Positions 1 through 8,402 of a stretch of DNA of 64,000 nt are shown here, in pieces; position 1 is the stretch's first letter, and each line of letters opens with the position of its first letter. The stretch comes from Roseiarcus sp037446355 (GTDB taxonomy: Bacteria > Pseudomonadota > Alphaproteobacteria > Rhizobiales > Beijerinckiaceae). Made by a program: the position numbers and the translations under genes. The DNA lies in contig JBBIIT010000008.1 of the NCBI GenBank assembly GCA_037446355.1, positions 24,885 to 88,884 of the forward strand. Reading direction: 5' to 3'. The notes beneath the pieces were generated by a model. It worked only from the letters and a program-made list of their open reading frames with translations. It was not told the origin of the DNA and did no database searches.

Positions 1-1
1 G

Positions 2-1063
2 AACGAGGCCGCGCCGACGACCCCGGAGGTCGCCAATTCCTGGCTGCCCGTCGATCAGTATATCGGCGGCATCGAGCACGCGATCTTGCATCTGCTCTAT
101 TCACGGTTCTTCACTCGCGCGATGCGCAAATGCGGGCATCTGGGCCTCGACGAACCGTTCGCGGGCTTGTTCACGCAGGGCATGGTCGTGCATGAGACCT
201 ACCGCGACGCCGCCGGCCAATGGGTCGCGCCCTCGGAAGTGCGCATCGGCGCCGAGGCGGGCGAGCGGCGCGCTTTCGCGCTGAAGGGCGACGCGCCGAT
301 CGAGATCGGTCCGATCGAGAAGATGTCGAAATCAAAACGCAACACCGTCGATCCCGACGAAATCATCGCCAGCTACGGCGCCGACACCGCGCGCTGGTTC
401 ATGCTGTCGGATTCGCCCCCGGATCGCGACGTCATCTGGACCGAGGCGGGCGTGCAGGGCGCTTACAAACAGACGCAGCGTCTATGGCGCCTGACCTGCG
501 AGATCGAACGGGTCGTCGGCGCCTCGCGGCCTGGCAAGCCGACCAACTTCTCGCCCGAAGCGACGAAAATCCGCCAGATCGCCCATGCCGCGCTCGCCAA
601 GATCGAGGACGATGTCGAAGGATTGCGGTTCAACGTCTGCATCGCCACGATCTATCAGCTCGCCAATTCCTTGAGCGCGGCGATCGGCGCGATCGACGAC
701 GCTGACATCGCCGACGACCTTCGTTACGCCTTCGCCGAGGCGGGCGACATGCTCACGCACGCTTTCGCGCCGATGATGCCGCATTTGGCGGAAGAATGCT
801 GGGAGGCGCTGGGCCACGGGACGCTGGTCGCGCAGAGTCCCTGGCCTCAGATCGACCGTTCGCTGATCGTGGCGACGCATGTGACGATGCCGGTGCAAGT
901 CAACGGGCGCAAGCGCGCCGACCTCACGATAGAACGCGACGCCGACGCGAAGGCGGTCGAGGCAGCGGCGCTCGCCCTCGACGCCGTGCGCAAGGCGCTA
1001 GATAATAAGCCGGCTAGGAAAGTGATCGTCGTTCCGCAAAGGATCGTCAATGTCGTGGTTTGA
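2..1063 (+). CDS. leuS: Leucyl-tRNA synthetase, C-terminal part (5' end outside window)
   Basis: Charges tRNA-Leu with leucine in the cytoplasm. The reading frame is open from base 2, so the N-terminal catalytic half lies upstream of the window. The visible part starts in the class I catalytic core (YIGGIEHAILHLLYSRFF, typical of LeuS), carries the KMSKS-family signature as KMSKSKRN near base 320-345, and continues through the anticodon-binding domain to a C-terminal domain ending at the TGA at 1061-1063. The next gene, lptE, starts 14 bases before this stop, so the two are translationally close; leuS-lptE is a usual alphaproteobacterial order. Identity is secure. Confidence 0.97.
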   Translation, partial: NEAAPTTPEVANSWLPVDQYIGGIEHAILHLLYSRFFTRAMRKCGHLGLDEPFAGLFTQGMVVHETYRDAAGQWVAPSEVRIGAEAGERRAFALKGDAPIEIGPIEKMSKSKRNTVDPDEIIASYGADTARWFMLSDSPPDRDVIWTEAGVQGAYKQTQRLWRLTCEIERVVGASRPGKPTNFSPEATKIRQIAHAALAKIEDDVEGLRFNVCIATIYQLANSLSAAIGAIDDADIADDLRYAFAEAGDMLTHAFAPMMPHLAEECWEALGHGTLVAQSPWPQIDRSLIVATHVTMPVQVNGRKRADLTIERDADAKAVEAAALALDAVRKALDNKPARKVIVVPQRIVNVVV

Positions 1064-1559
1064 TCGCGCGCGCGCCGCCGCCGTCCTCGCAATGGTCGCG
1101 ACTCTGGGCGCCTGCTTTCAGCCGCTTTACGGCGAAGCGTCCCATCCCGGGCTCACCGAAAAGATGCGCGAGGTCGAGGTCGCCCCCATCGCCGATCGGA
1201 TCGGCCATTATCTTGGCGATGATCTGATTTCCAATCTCAACGGCTCGGGCGCCGCGCCGACGCCCAAATATCGTCTGACCATTCACGTTACGTTGGCGAC
1301 GACGACGCCTACCGTCGAATCGCAGATCCTCACGGCCGACGCCGCTACCGTAGCCGGCACTGCCCAGTTCGATCTCGTCAAGATCGAAGGATCGAAAGTG
1401 GTTTACAGCGGTAAGGCGAACGCTGCCGCCGTCTACGACCGCACATTCCAGAGCTTCGGCAATTTGCGCGCGGCGCGCGACGCCGAAATCCGATTGGCGC
1501 GCAGCCTCGCTTCGGAGATCGAGCTTCGCGTGGGCGCCGCGCTCGCCGAAGTAAGGTAA
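1050..1559 (+). CDS. lptE: LPS-assembly lipoprotein LptE
   Basis: Outer-membrane lipoprotein that plugs the LptD barrel and helps insert lipopolysaccharide. The 169-residue product has a short N-terminal hydrophobic signal peptide with a lipobox LGAC (Cys22 would be lipidated), followed by FQPLYG, close to the CGFxPLYG start of mature alphaproteobacterial LptE. Its start lies inside the end of leuS. In many relatives the next gene is holA (DNA polymerase III delta); here it is thpR, 35 bases downstream. Identity rests on the lipobox, size, FQPLYG and the leuS context. Confidence 0.88.
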   Translation: MSWFDRARAAAVLAMVATLGACFQPLYGEASHPGLTEKMREVEVAPIADRIGHYLGDDLISNLNGSGAAPTPKYRLTIHVTLATTTPTVESQILTADAATVAGTAQFDLVKIEGSKVVYSGKANAAAVYDRTFQSFGNLRAARDAEIRLARSLASEIELRVGAALAEVR

Positions 1560-1594
1560 CGCAAGACGGACTGCGCCGATTTCCGGAGGCCGCG

Positions 1595-2128
1595 ATGCCG
1601 CGACTGTTCACCGGACTGGAGATCCCCGCCGACGTCGGCCTGGCGCTCGCAGCGGCCCGCGGCGGGTTGTTCGGGGCGCGCTGGATCGACTCTGCCGACT
1701 ATCACGTCACGCTGCGCTTCATCGGCGATGTCGACGCCCGCGTCGCCGACGAGATCGCCGGCCAACTCGCCGAAATTCGCCGTCCGCGCATGGTTCTGGA
1801 ATTCGACGGCCTGCACGGATTTGGCGGCGCGAAGCCGCGCGCCCTTGTCGCGCGTATCAAAGCCAACGCCGCCCTGAACGAATTGCAAGGCGAGAATGAG
1901 CGCCGGATGAGACGTATCGGCCTTGCGCCGGAGACCCGCAATTACACGCCGCATGTGACTCTGGCGCGCCTGCGCTCGATTTCCGCCTCCTCGGTCGCCG
2001 ACTATCTCGGCGCGCGCGGCGCTTGGAGCGCGCCGAGTTTCGAGGCGGCGCGCTTCGCGCTGTTTTCGGCGCGCGAAGGCGCCGGCGGCGGTCCTTATCT
2101 CGTCGAAGCCGCCTATCCCTTGAGTTGA
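1595..2128 (+). CDS. thpR: RNA 2',3'-cyclic phosphodiesterase (2H family, ThpR/LigT)
   Basis: A 177-residue 2H-superfamily enzyme expected to open 2',3'-cyclic phosphates on RNA ends. Both catalytic HxTx motifs are present: HVTL at residues 37-40 (followed by RFIGDV) and HVTL at residues 120-123 (followed by ARLR). The N-terminus MPRLFTGLEIP matches the family start, and the length is normal. The gene follows lptE on the same strand and ends just upstream of the P450 start, so these may be one transcription unit. The true in vivo substrate of the family is uncertain. Confidence 0.92.
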   Translation: MPRLFTGLEIPADVGLALAAARGGLFGARWIDSADYHVTLRFIGDVDARVADEIAGQLAEIRRPRMVLEFDGLHGFGGAKPRALVARIKANAALNELQGENERRMRRIGLAPETRNYTPHVTLARLRSISASSVADYLGARGAWSAPSFEAARFALFSAREGAGGGPYLVEAAYPLS

Positions 2129-2139
2129 CGGTCGCTAAA

Positions 2140-3360
2140 ATGTCGCTGCAAATCGACGCCGCGCGGCGTCGCGTGTCGCTCGATCCGCGCGCGCCCGAGT
2201 TCTTCAACGATCCCTATGCCGCTTATCGCGCGATCCGCCAAACCGCGCCTGTGTTCTACTGGGAGCAATACGGCCATTGGTGTTTCAGCCGTCACGCGGA
2301 CGTTTCCGCGCTTTTGCGAGACAAGCGGTTCGGGCGGCAGATCCTTCACCTCGCGAGCCGCGAGAGCCTGGGCTGGCCCGAGCCGCCCGAACATCTCGAT
2401 CCCTTCTACGCGATCGAGCGCCATTCCCTGCTCGAACTCGAGCCGCCCGAACACACGCGATTGCGCGCGCTCGTCAATCGCGCCTTCGTCTCGCGTCAGG
2501 TCGAGCGACTGGCGCCGAGGGTCGCGCAGATTGCGCATGCGTTGATCGACGGCTTCGCGCCCCGGCGCGAGGGGGAGTTGATCTCCGCCTTCGCGACGCC
2601 GATCCCGGTCGCGATCATCGCCGAATTGATCGGCGCCCCGCCGTCGATGGCGCCGCAAATGCTGGAATGGTCGCATCGCATGGTGGCGATGTATCAATTC
2701 GGCGTCACCCGCGCGGTCGAGGACGCCGCCGCCGAGGCCGCGCGCGGATTCTCGCGATTCGTGCGCGACTGCGTCGCCGAGCGGCGGCGTGCGCCGCGCG
2801 AGGATCTGATCAGCCAGTTGATCCAGGCCGAGGGCGAGGGCGGCAGGCTCAGCGAAGATGAACTCGTCACGACCTGTATATTGTTGCTCAACGCAGGGCA
2901 CGAGGCGACCGTGCATGGACTCGGCAACGGCGTGAAGGCGCTGCTGGAGAACGGCGTCCGGCCCTTCCAAGACGGCGCCCACGACGGCGCGGTCGACGAG
3001 TTGCTGCGCTTCGACACGCCGCTGCACCTCTTCACCCGCTACGCGCTGCAAGATGTGGAAGTGTCGGGTCTGAAGCTGCGGCAGGGCGAACGGATCGGCT
3101 TGCTGCTCGGCGCCGCCAATCGCGATCCCGCGGCTTTCGTCCATCCGGACCGGCTCGATCCGGATCGCGCCGTAAATCCGCATCTCTCGTTCGGAGCGGG
3201 CATTCATTTTTGCGTCGGCGCTCCGCTCGCCCGGCTGGAAATGCGCGTGGCGCTGCCGATCTTGTTCGAGCGCCTGCCGGGGCTGCGGCTCGCCGAGGCG
3301 CCGCGCTACCGCGACGCCTATCATTTCCACGGGCTCGAGGCGTTGCGCGCGGCTTGGTGA
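2140..3360 (+). CDS. Cytochrome P450
   Basis: A soluble 406-residue bacterial class I P450 monooxygenase; the substrate cannot be told from sequence. The oxygen-binding I-helix motif AGHEAT lies at about residues 251-256, the ExxR motif of the K helix appears in DELLRFD, and the heme-binding loop FGAGIHFCVGAP places the thiolate ligand at Cys358. The ATG at 2140, 11 bases after the thpR stop, gives the usual P450 N-terminus; an in-frame start at 2023 would add an arginine-rich stretch read from thpR and is rejected. No ferredoxin or ferredoxin reductase partner is adjacent, so electron transfer partners must be encoded elsewhere. Confidence 0.95.
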   Translation: MSLQIDAARRRVSLDPRAPEFFNDPYAAYRAIRQTAPVFYWEQYGHWCFSRHADVSALLRDKRFGRQILHLASRESLGWPEPPEHLDPFYAIERHSLLELEPPEHTRLRALVNRAFVSRQVERLAPRVAQIAHALIDGFAPRREGELISAFATPIPVAIIAELIGAPPSMAPQMLEWSHRMVAMYQFGVTRAVEDAAAEAARGFSRFVRDCVAERRRAPREDLISQLIQAEGEGGRLSEDELVTTCILLLNAGHEATVHGLGNGVKALLENGVRPFQDGAHDGAVDELLRFDTPLHLFTRYALQDVEVSGLKLRQGERIGLLLGAANRDPAAFVHPDRLDPDRAVNPHLSFGAGIHFCVGAPLARLEMRVALPILFERLPGLRLAEAPRYRDAYHFHGLEALRAAW

Positions 3361-3431
3361 GGGCCGTCGTCGCCGCGAATATTTGCCCGACGTAGCCGCT
3401 CTGTGTAAGTAGAGCGAAAATGGAGTGCGAA

Positions 3432-3878
3432 ATGGATCAGGCGTTGGCGAGAGTAAGCAGCGTGGGCGAAGAGGCCGTCGCGGACGTGGCGCTCGCCCAG
3501 GAAAGCTCGGGAACGACCGAATCCGAGCGCAATCCGATTTTCGACGCTCTGGTGTCGACGGAGGGCGAAGTTTCCGGCCTCGTCGCCTATTCACTCTACA
3601 AGCAGAATAAGCGGGCCTGGCTCGACGACTTCGTCAAGGCGACTGGCCGAACGCCGACCGAAGCGGAGACGCGCGCCTACATCATTGGCGAGAGCACCGA
3701 GCGTCGGCTCTCGACCTACCGCCAGCTGGCCGGCGCCGCGTTGGGGGGAAAGAGCGATTCAGGCTCGTCGGCGCCGGGTGGAGCCATGACGGGCGCCCTA
3801 TGGGTGGCGGTGGCGCTGATCGCCCTCGCCGTCTTCGCCCTGGCGGTTCATGTCGGCGTCTTCTCTCCGGCCAAGTGA
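3432..3878 (+). CDS. Tail-anchored hypothetical protein
   Basis: A 148-residue protein of unknown function. It has a hydrophilic, acidic N-terminal region, a central segment rich in aromatic and charged residues (VAYSLYKQNKRAWLDDF and a YRQLAG segment), a Ser/Gly-rich linker, and one C-terminal transmembrane helix, so a C-tail-anchored inner-membrane topology is likely. I chose the ATG at 3432 because a GGAG sits 6 bases upstream of it; the ATG at 3420 has no ribosome binding site and would add four residues. It stands alone between the P450 gene and a convergent helicase gene. Confidence 0.75.
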   Translation: MDQALARVSSVGEEAVADVALAQESSGTTESERNPIFDALVSTEGEVSGLVAYSLYKQNKRAWLDDFVKATGRTPTEAETRAYIIGESTERRLSTYRQLAGAALGGKSDSGSSAPGGAMTGALWVAVALIALAVFALAVHVGVFSPAK

Positions 3879-3879
3879 T

Positions 3880-5196
3880 TCAACGCACGACGATCAGGCG
3901 CCGAGCGGCGCGCGTAACGCCCGTATAAAGCCAGCGCGCGCGATGTTCGCGAAAGGCGCGGCTTTCGTCGAACAGGATCACGCTGCCCCATTGCGAGCCC
4001 TGCGCCTTGTGGACGGTCAGGGCGTAGCCGTAATCGAATTCATCGGACTCGCGACGCACGGGGTAGGGCAAGTCGGCCTCATTGCCCTCGAAGAACGCTT
4101 TGAGCACGTTGACCTTGGCCAGTCCACGCGACGGCTCGTCCTCCGAGCGCACACTCATTCGTACAAAATCCTTGCGCACGCCGCCTAAAGCCTCGACCCT
4201 CCAAAGGCCGCCGTTGATGAGGCCCTTGGCGCGATCGTTGCGCAGGCAGACAAGCTTGTCGCCGGCGACCGGCAGCGGTTCGAGAAGGCCGCGCAGCGTG
4301 CGGATGCGCTGGTTGTAGAGACGACGCGTCTTGTTGAGACCGACCAGCGCCTGGTCGCTTTCGAGCACCATCGGCGCTTCGACGTCCTCGCGGCGGATCA
4401 CCCGCGTTTCGCCATAGACGCCATAGTCGAGTTCGCCGCCTTCGCGCACGATTTGCGCCAGGCGGATGATCGGATTGTCCTGGGCCTGACGATGGATCTG
4501 CGTCAGCATTACGTCGGGCCGGGCCTCGGTGAAGAAGCCGCCGCCCTTGACGGGGGGGAGCTGCGCGGGATCGCCGAGCACCAGGATCGGCTTGCCGAAT
4601 GAGAGCAGGTCGCGCCCCAGGTCGGCGTCGACCATTGAACATTCATCAATCACGATCAGGCCCACCTTCGAGGCCGGGCCGTCGTGGTTGAGCGTGAAGG
4701 TCGGCGCCCCTTCCAAGCCTTCGCTGGCGCGGTAGATGAGCGCGTGGATCGTCGAGGCGCCGGCGCAGCCCTTCGAGCGCAGCACCAGCGCCGCTTTGCC
4801 TGTGAAAGCGGCGAACGCGGCTTCTCCCGGCGCGCCCTCGGCGATGTGGCGCGCTAGCGTCGTCTTGCCGACGCCGGCGTAGCCGAACAGGCGAAACACT
4901 TGCGGCTCGCCCGCGCGTAACCAGGCGCGAACTTTATCCAGCGCGCCCGACTGCTCGCTCGACCATTGCGGCGTGGGCGCATGTGAGACTGGGCGGGGCG
5001 CGGCGGCCAGGGATTCGTCAGTCGACGCCAACATCGGCTTGCGGCTGACGATCTTTTTCGCGAGACGCGCGAGGTCGACCTCGGCGCCGCAGCGCAAGCA
5101 CACGACCGGGCGCTTGCCCAGATCGTAGAATTTAGCGCCGCAGGCCTGACACTGGCGCTTGGTTCCCAGTCTGCCCCCGGATTTCGGTTTCGCCAT
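3880..5196 (-). CDS. Zinc-ribbon / RecD-like (Dda-type) SF1 DNA helicase fusion
   Basis: A 438-residue protein with two parts. Residues 1-45 resemble the short TIGR02300 family: GTKRQC, FYDLGK and a four-Cys zinc ribbon (Cys16, Cys19, Cys33, Cys36). Residues 75-438 form an SF1B helicase of the RecD/Dda type: Walker A GYAGVGKTT (105-113), Walker B IDECSM (183-188), GDPAQLPPV (about 208-216), and a UvrD_C_2-like end with YALTVHKAQGSQW and TGVTRA. It should translocate on DNA with ATP; partner and pathway are unknown. The reading frame is continuous with no internal stop. It converges on the tail-anchored gene, with the two stops adjacent. Confidence 0.88.
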   Translation of the reverse strand: MAKPKSGGRLGTKRQCQACGAKFYDLGKRPVVCLRCGAEVDLARLAKKIVSRKPMLASTDESLAAAPRPVSHAPTPQWSSEQSGALDKVRAWLRAGEPQVFRLFGYAGVGKTTLARHIAEGAPGEAAFAAFTGKAALVLRSKGCAGASTIHALIYRASEGLEGAPTFTLNHDGPASKVGLIVIDECSMVDADLGRDLLSFGKPILVLGDPAQLPPVKGGGFFTEARPDVMLTQIHRQAQDNPIIRLAQIVREGGELDYGVYGETRVIRREDVEAPMVLESDQALVGLNKTRRLYNQRIRTLRGLLEPLPVAGDKLVCLRNDRAKGLINGGLWRVEALGGVRKDFVRMSVRSEDEPSRGLAKVNVLKAFFEGNEADLPYPVRRESDEFDYGYALTVHKAQGSQWGSVILFDESRAFREHRARWLYTGVTRAARRLIVVR

Positions 5197-5511
5197 GGCC
5201 TCGTCTCGTCGGTCCGCTTACCGCCAGAGCCTCGGCCCTTCCTTATCCGATTCGCCCGCCCACGCCGTTCGCCGGAGCAAAACGATCAAAATTTAGAAAG
5301 GATTCAAGCTTTGCGCGCAGCATCGAAGCGAAAAGCTCGGCCGGCCGCCCCTTCGTCGCGCCGCGCCTCTTGAACGTTCGGCGCGCCCCGCCATATTTTC
5401 ACTATCCGGCGCGCCGCCATTCGGGGGCGTCGGAGACGGAATTTCCAAGTCGGCCGGGTCGTTCGCTCTTGAAGGCCTGACCGGCGGAGCGCCTAGAAAG
5501 GGGCTTCGAAC
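5197..5511. other. Intergenic region between helicase fusion and hsp20
   Basis: 315 bases without a gene. The part next to hsp20 holds a heat-shock-type promoter (separate entry) and a leader of about 105 bases. The leader contains a pyrimidine/purine segment at 5462-5475 that vaguely resembles the 3' end of ROSE RNA thermometers, but it lies about 36 bases upstream of the start codon and does not cover the apparent ribosome binding site, so a thermometer is not claimed. Confidence 0.5.
5369..5398 (+). promoter_or_regulatory. Candidate RpoH (sigma-32) heat-shock promoter of hsp20
   Basis: CTTGAA at 5369-5374 and CCATAT at 5391-5396 match the -35 and -10 elements of RpoH promoters, with a 16-base spacer between them as aligned. 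Transcription would begin near 5405, about 105 bases before the hsp20 start codon. Position upstream of a small heat-shock gene supports the call; no transcription start has been measured. Confidence 0.55.
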
Positions 5512-5940
5512 ATGGTGCGCGTTTCGGCATTAAGCTCCCCGTTTCTGCTTGGCTTCGATCAGATCGAGCGAGCCATCGACAAGGCGACGAGGTCCGCCTC
5601 GGACGGTTATCCTCCGTATAATATTGAGAAAATCGCGGCCGATGGCGACAAGCCGGAGCGGTTGCGGATCACCCTCGCGGTCGCCGGCTTCGCGCGCGAC
5701 GACATCGAGGTGACGCAGGAGGAGAGCCAGCTCCTGATCCGGGGGCGTAGCCAGGACGAGACGCCGCGTGACTACATTCATCGCGGCATCGCGGCCCGCC
5801 AGTTCCAACGCAGCTTCTTGCTCGCCGAGGGGATGCAGGTGCTTGGCGCCGAACTTGCTAACGGATTGCTGTCGATCGACGTCGCTCGCCCGCAGCCGGA
5901 ACGCTTGGTGAAGAAGATTTCGATTTCGGCGCGCGACTGA
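5512..5940 (+). CDS. Small heat shock protein, Hsp20 family
   Basis: ATP-independent holdase chaperone that binds unfolding proteins in the cytoplasm. The 142-residue product has an alpha-crystallin domain at about residues 35-132, including the signature ANGLLSI (116-122) followed by a positively charged IEx-type tail. An in-frame TAG at 5494-5496 fixes the start downstream of it, and AAAGGGG 8 bases before the ATG is the ribosome binding site. The DUF1150 gene follows on the same strand, a pairing common in Hyphomicrobiales. Heat control by RpoH is suggested by the upstream promoter. Confidence 0.95.
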   Translation: MVRVSALSSPFLLGFDQIERAIDKATRSASDGYPPYNIEKIAADGDKPERLRITLAVAGFARDDIEVTQEESQLLIRGRSQDETPRDYIHRGIAARQFQRSFLLAEGMQVLGAELANGLLSIDVARPQPERLVKKISISARD

Positions 5941-5991
5941 AAGTGCGCGCCGGGGCAGGCCCCAGAAGGGGCGGCCGGAAAGGAGAATGTC

Positions 5992-6252
5992 ATGACCAAC
6001 GCCAATGAAAAGGCCCTGAGCCTCACGCCGCAAGAGTTCGCTCATCTGGGCGATGGCGCCATCGCCTACGTGAAGAGCATCAAGTCCGAGGACGCGCAGC
6101 GGTTGTTCCCGCAGGCGCCGGCGATCCGTCCGGGCCTGAGACTGTTCGCGCTGCTGGCCGCCGACGGCTCGCCGATCATGCTCACCGACTCCAAGGACGC
6201 GGCGATCGCCAACGCTTGGGAACACGAATTGCAGACGGTCAGCGTCCACTGA
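5992..6252 (+). CDS. DUF1150 family protein
   Basis: An 86-residue soluble protein of unknown function. The sequence LTPQEFAHLGDGAIAYVKSI and a C-terminal segment on alternating hydrophobic/acidic pattern are typical of DUF1150 proteins of alphaproteobacteria. It begins 51 bases after hsp20 with a strong AAGGAGA ribosome binding site and is probably cotranscribed with it, which suggests a role connected to the heat-shock response; that link is inferred from gene order only. Confidence 0.87.
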   Translation: MTNANEKALSLTPQEFAHLGDGAIAYVKSIKSEDAQRLFPQAPAIRPGLRLFALLAADGSPIMLTDSKDAAIANAWEHELQTVSVH

Positions 6253-6348
6253 TTTTAACGCCGAGCGCCCCGCTCGATGCGGCGGGGCGGCGGATGTCCC
6301 GAGGCGCCGAATCGTCTAAAAGAGGCTCTCCACCCGGCGAAGGGCCTC

Positions 6349-7112
6349 ATGCGCGCCTATCTCGATCTCCTCCGTGAAGCGTTGGAAAGCGGCGTCGCTA
6401 AAGGCGACCGCACCGGAACTGGCGTGCGCTCGTTGTTCGGCCGGCAGATCCGGTTCGATCTGGGCGCCGGGTTTCCGCTCGTCACCACCAAGCGTCTGCA
6501 TCTGAAATCGATCATGCATGAACTGATCTGGTTCCTGAACGGCGATTCCAACATCGGCTATCTCAAAGCCAATGGCGTTTCCATCTGGGATGAATGGGCC
6601 GACGCCAATGGCGATCTCGGCCCGGTCTATGGCAAGCAATGGCGCTCGTGGGCCGGTGCCGACGGCAAGACCTACGATCAGATCGCCTGGCTCGTCGGCG
6701 AGATCAAGCGCAACCCGAATTCGCGCCGGCTCATCGTCTCGGCCTGGAACGTGCCGGACATCGAGCGCATGAAACTGCCGCCCTGTCATTGCCTGTTCCA
6801 GTTCTATGTCGCCGACGGCAAGCTGTCGTGCCAGCTCTATCAGCGTTCGGCCGACATTTTCCTCGGTGTGCCCTTCAACATCGCCAGCTACGCGCTGCTG
6901 ACCCATGTCATCGCGCGCGAGTGCGGCCTCGGCGTCGGAGAATTCGTGCACTCGTTCGGCGATGCGCACCTTTATTCCAACCACGAGGATCAGGCGCGCG
7001 AACAACTCGCGCGCGCGCCGCGCGCTCTGCCGAAGCTGAAACTCGCGCCCGCGACCCCGTCGCCGCGCGGCGCGCTGTTCGATCTGAAGGCCGAGGACAT
7101 CGTATTTGAAGG
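6349..7112 (+). CDS. thyA: Thymidylate synthase, 3' end lost in assembly gap
   Basis: Converts dUMP to dTMP using methylene-tetrahydrofolate. The 254 visible residues include the N-terminal RTGTGVRSLFG, the catalytic loop LPPCHCLFQFYV, RSADIFLGVPFNIASYALL and HLYSNHEDQ. The start at 6349 (MRAYLDLLREAL) matches the family; the in-frame ATG at 6277 adds an unrelated extension. Sequence runs into 100 N at 7113 right after DIVFEG, where only about 14 more residues are expected. The reading frame that seems to continue on the other side of the N run belongs to folA, so a single 353-residue protein would be an artefact. Confidence 0.97.
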
Positions 7113-7212
7113 NNNNNNNNNNNNNNNNNNNNNNNNNNNNNNNNNNNNNNNNNNNNNNNNNNNNNNNNNNNNNNNNNNNNNNNNNNNNNNNNNNNNNNNN
7201 NNNNNNNNNNNN
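7113..7212. other. Assembly gap (100 N) hiding the thyA-folA junction
   Basis: Exactly 100 N, the usual placeholder for a gap of unknown size. On the left is thyA lacking its last residues; on the right is the end of a dihydrofolate reductase. The missing DNA must hold the thyA stop, any spacer and roughly 120 codons of folA, so the true gap should be a little over 400 bases. Confidence 0.9.
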
Positions 7213-7338
7213 CCCGAAGGCGATGCGCATTTCCCCGCGATCGACCCGAAACTCTGGCGAGAAAACTGGCGCCTCGAGGGGGAGCGTCAGCCGCGCGATG
7301 AGGCGAATTTCGCGTTTGTTGATTATGTGAGACGTTAG
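7213..7338 (+). CDS. folA: Dihydrofolate reductase, C-terminal 41 residues (5' end in gap)
   Basis: Reduces dihydrofolate to tetrahydrofolate, recycling the cofactor oxidised by ThyA. Only the C-terminus is visible: EGDAHFPAIDP, a Trp-containing linker, and FAFVDYVRR before the TAG at 7336-7338. The GDxxFP...F.F..Y.RR pattern is the conserved last strand pair of FolA, and thyA-folA is the usual order in these bacteria. The frame happens to match thyA across the N run, which makes automatic callers fuse the two. Confidence 0.85.
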   Translation, partial: PEGDAHFPAIDPKLWRENWRLEGERQPRDEANFAFVDYVRR

Positions 7339-7580
7339 GCGGGCATTTGGCCGACCAGTGTCCGTGATCCGCAAGCGACACTTTTCGGACCGTTGCTGGA
7401 GCCTGGGCTGGATTTAGCAACGCGCCAGAACCGACTTGTCTCAAACCATGCGTATCTTTACGATTCGGGCAAGCGCTGCGGCCGGAGACAAGCCACGATC
7501 ATGGCTGGCGGCCAAGATTGCGGGACCGTTCTCATTTGCAAGCCGCTGGTGTTGGGTCGCGACCGGCGGGAGGACAAGCA

Positions 7581-8402
7581 ATGCGCGGATCCCTCGGGGA
7601 AAAGATCAACCAGGGCGGCACGGCCGACATCCACGCCTGGGCGCCGGGGCAGGTCGTAAAACTGTTCAAGGAAGGTTTCCCGCCGGAGTTCAGCCGGCAA
7701 GAGGCGCGGGCGACCCAGGCAGCCTTCGCCGCAGGCGTGCCGGCGCCGGAGGCGTTCGGGGAGGTGACCATCGACGGACGTTTCGGCATCGTGCTCGGCC
7801 GCCTCGACGGACCGACGCTGCTGCAGGTCATGCGCAGCGGCGCCGTGACGTTCGCCGAGGCGGGCGCCATCCTTGCGTCCCTCGGGCTGTCCGTTCACAG
7901 GATGCCGCCGCCGGCGGATGCCTTCCATCTGCGCGCCTGGATGGATACCGCCTTCGGGCTCGAGGGTGACAGCGTGCCCAAGCCCGTCGCCTCCGGCATC
8001 CTCGCGCTGATAGACCGCCTACAGCAGCAGGGGGACGGCATGTGCCATGGCGACATCCACCCTGTAAACGTGATCATGACCGCGGACGGTCCGCGGCTGA
8101 TCGACTGGACCTTTTCGATCCGCGCGCCCGCGGCGCTCGATCATGCGCTCACGCACATCAACTTGACCGAATTCGCTCTCGACGTCACCGACAATCCGCA
8201 GCGGCCTATTGCGGTCAATGCTGCCGCGCAATCCGAATACGCGCGGCTGTCCGGCAAGCCGGTCGCAGCGCTGAGGCAGGCGATGGAGGCCTGGCTGCCG
8301 ATCGCGATCGTCCGCTACTTCCTACTTATGGGCGGCCCGACAAGCGAGCGATGGCGGCGGATGATGCAGCGCGCCGAAGCGGCCCTGCGCCAACAGGGCT
8401 GA
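7581..8402 (+). CDS. APH/kinase-like phosphotransferase
   Basis: A 273-residue protein of the aminoglycoside phosphotransferase/protein-kinase-like fold. The N-lobe has GTADIHAW and VVKLFKEGF; the catalytic loop CHGDIHPVNVI gives Asp158 and Asn163, and LIDW gives the metal-binding Asp175. The substrate is unknown and resistance should not be assumed. The ATG at 7581 has GGAGG 8 bases upstream, which decides the start over an upstream ATG at 7518. It stands alone between two poorly structured spacers (about 240 and 295 bases), unlike its tightly packed neighbours, which may mean a separate insertion in this lineage. Confidence 0.85.
   Translation: MRGSLGEKINQGGTADIHAWAPGQVVKLFKEGFPPEFSRQEARATQAAFAAGVPAPEAFGEVTIDGRFGIVLGRLDGPTLLQVMRSGAVTFAEAGAILASLGLSVHRMPPPADAFHLRAWMDTAFGLEGDSVPKPVASGILALIDRLQQQGDGMCHGDIHPVNVIMTADGPRLIDWTFSIRAPAALDHALTHINLTEFALDVTDNPQRPIAVNAAAQSEYARLSGKPVAALRQAMEAWLPIAIVRYFLLMGGPTSERWRRMMQRAEAALRQQG

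Noticed and set aside
5462..5475. ROSE-like RNA thermometer before hsp20
   Set aside because: The short match lies about 36 bases before the start codon and does not pair with the apparent ribosome binding site.
6277..7338. Single thyA-like protein of 353 residues
   Set aside because: It crosses the N run; the two ends belong to thyA and folA.
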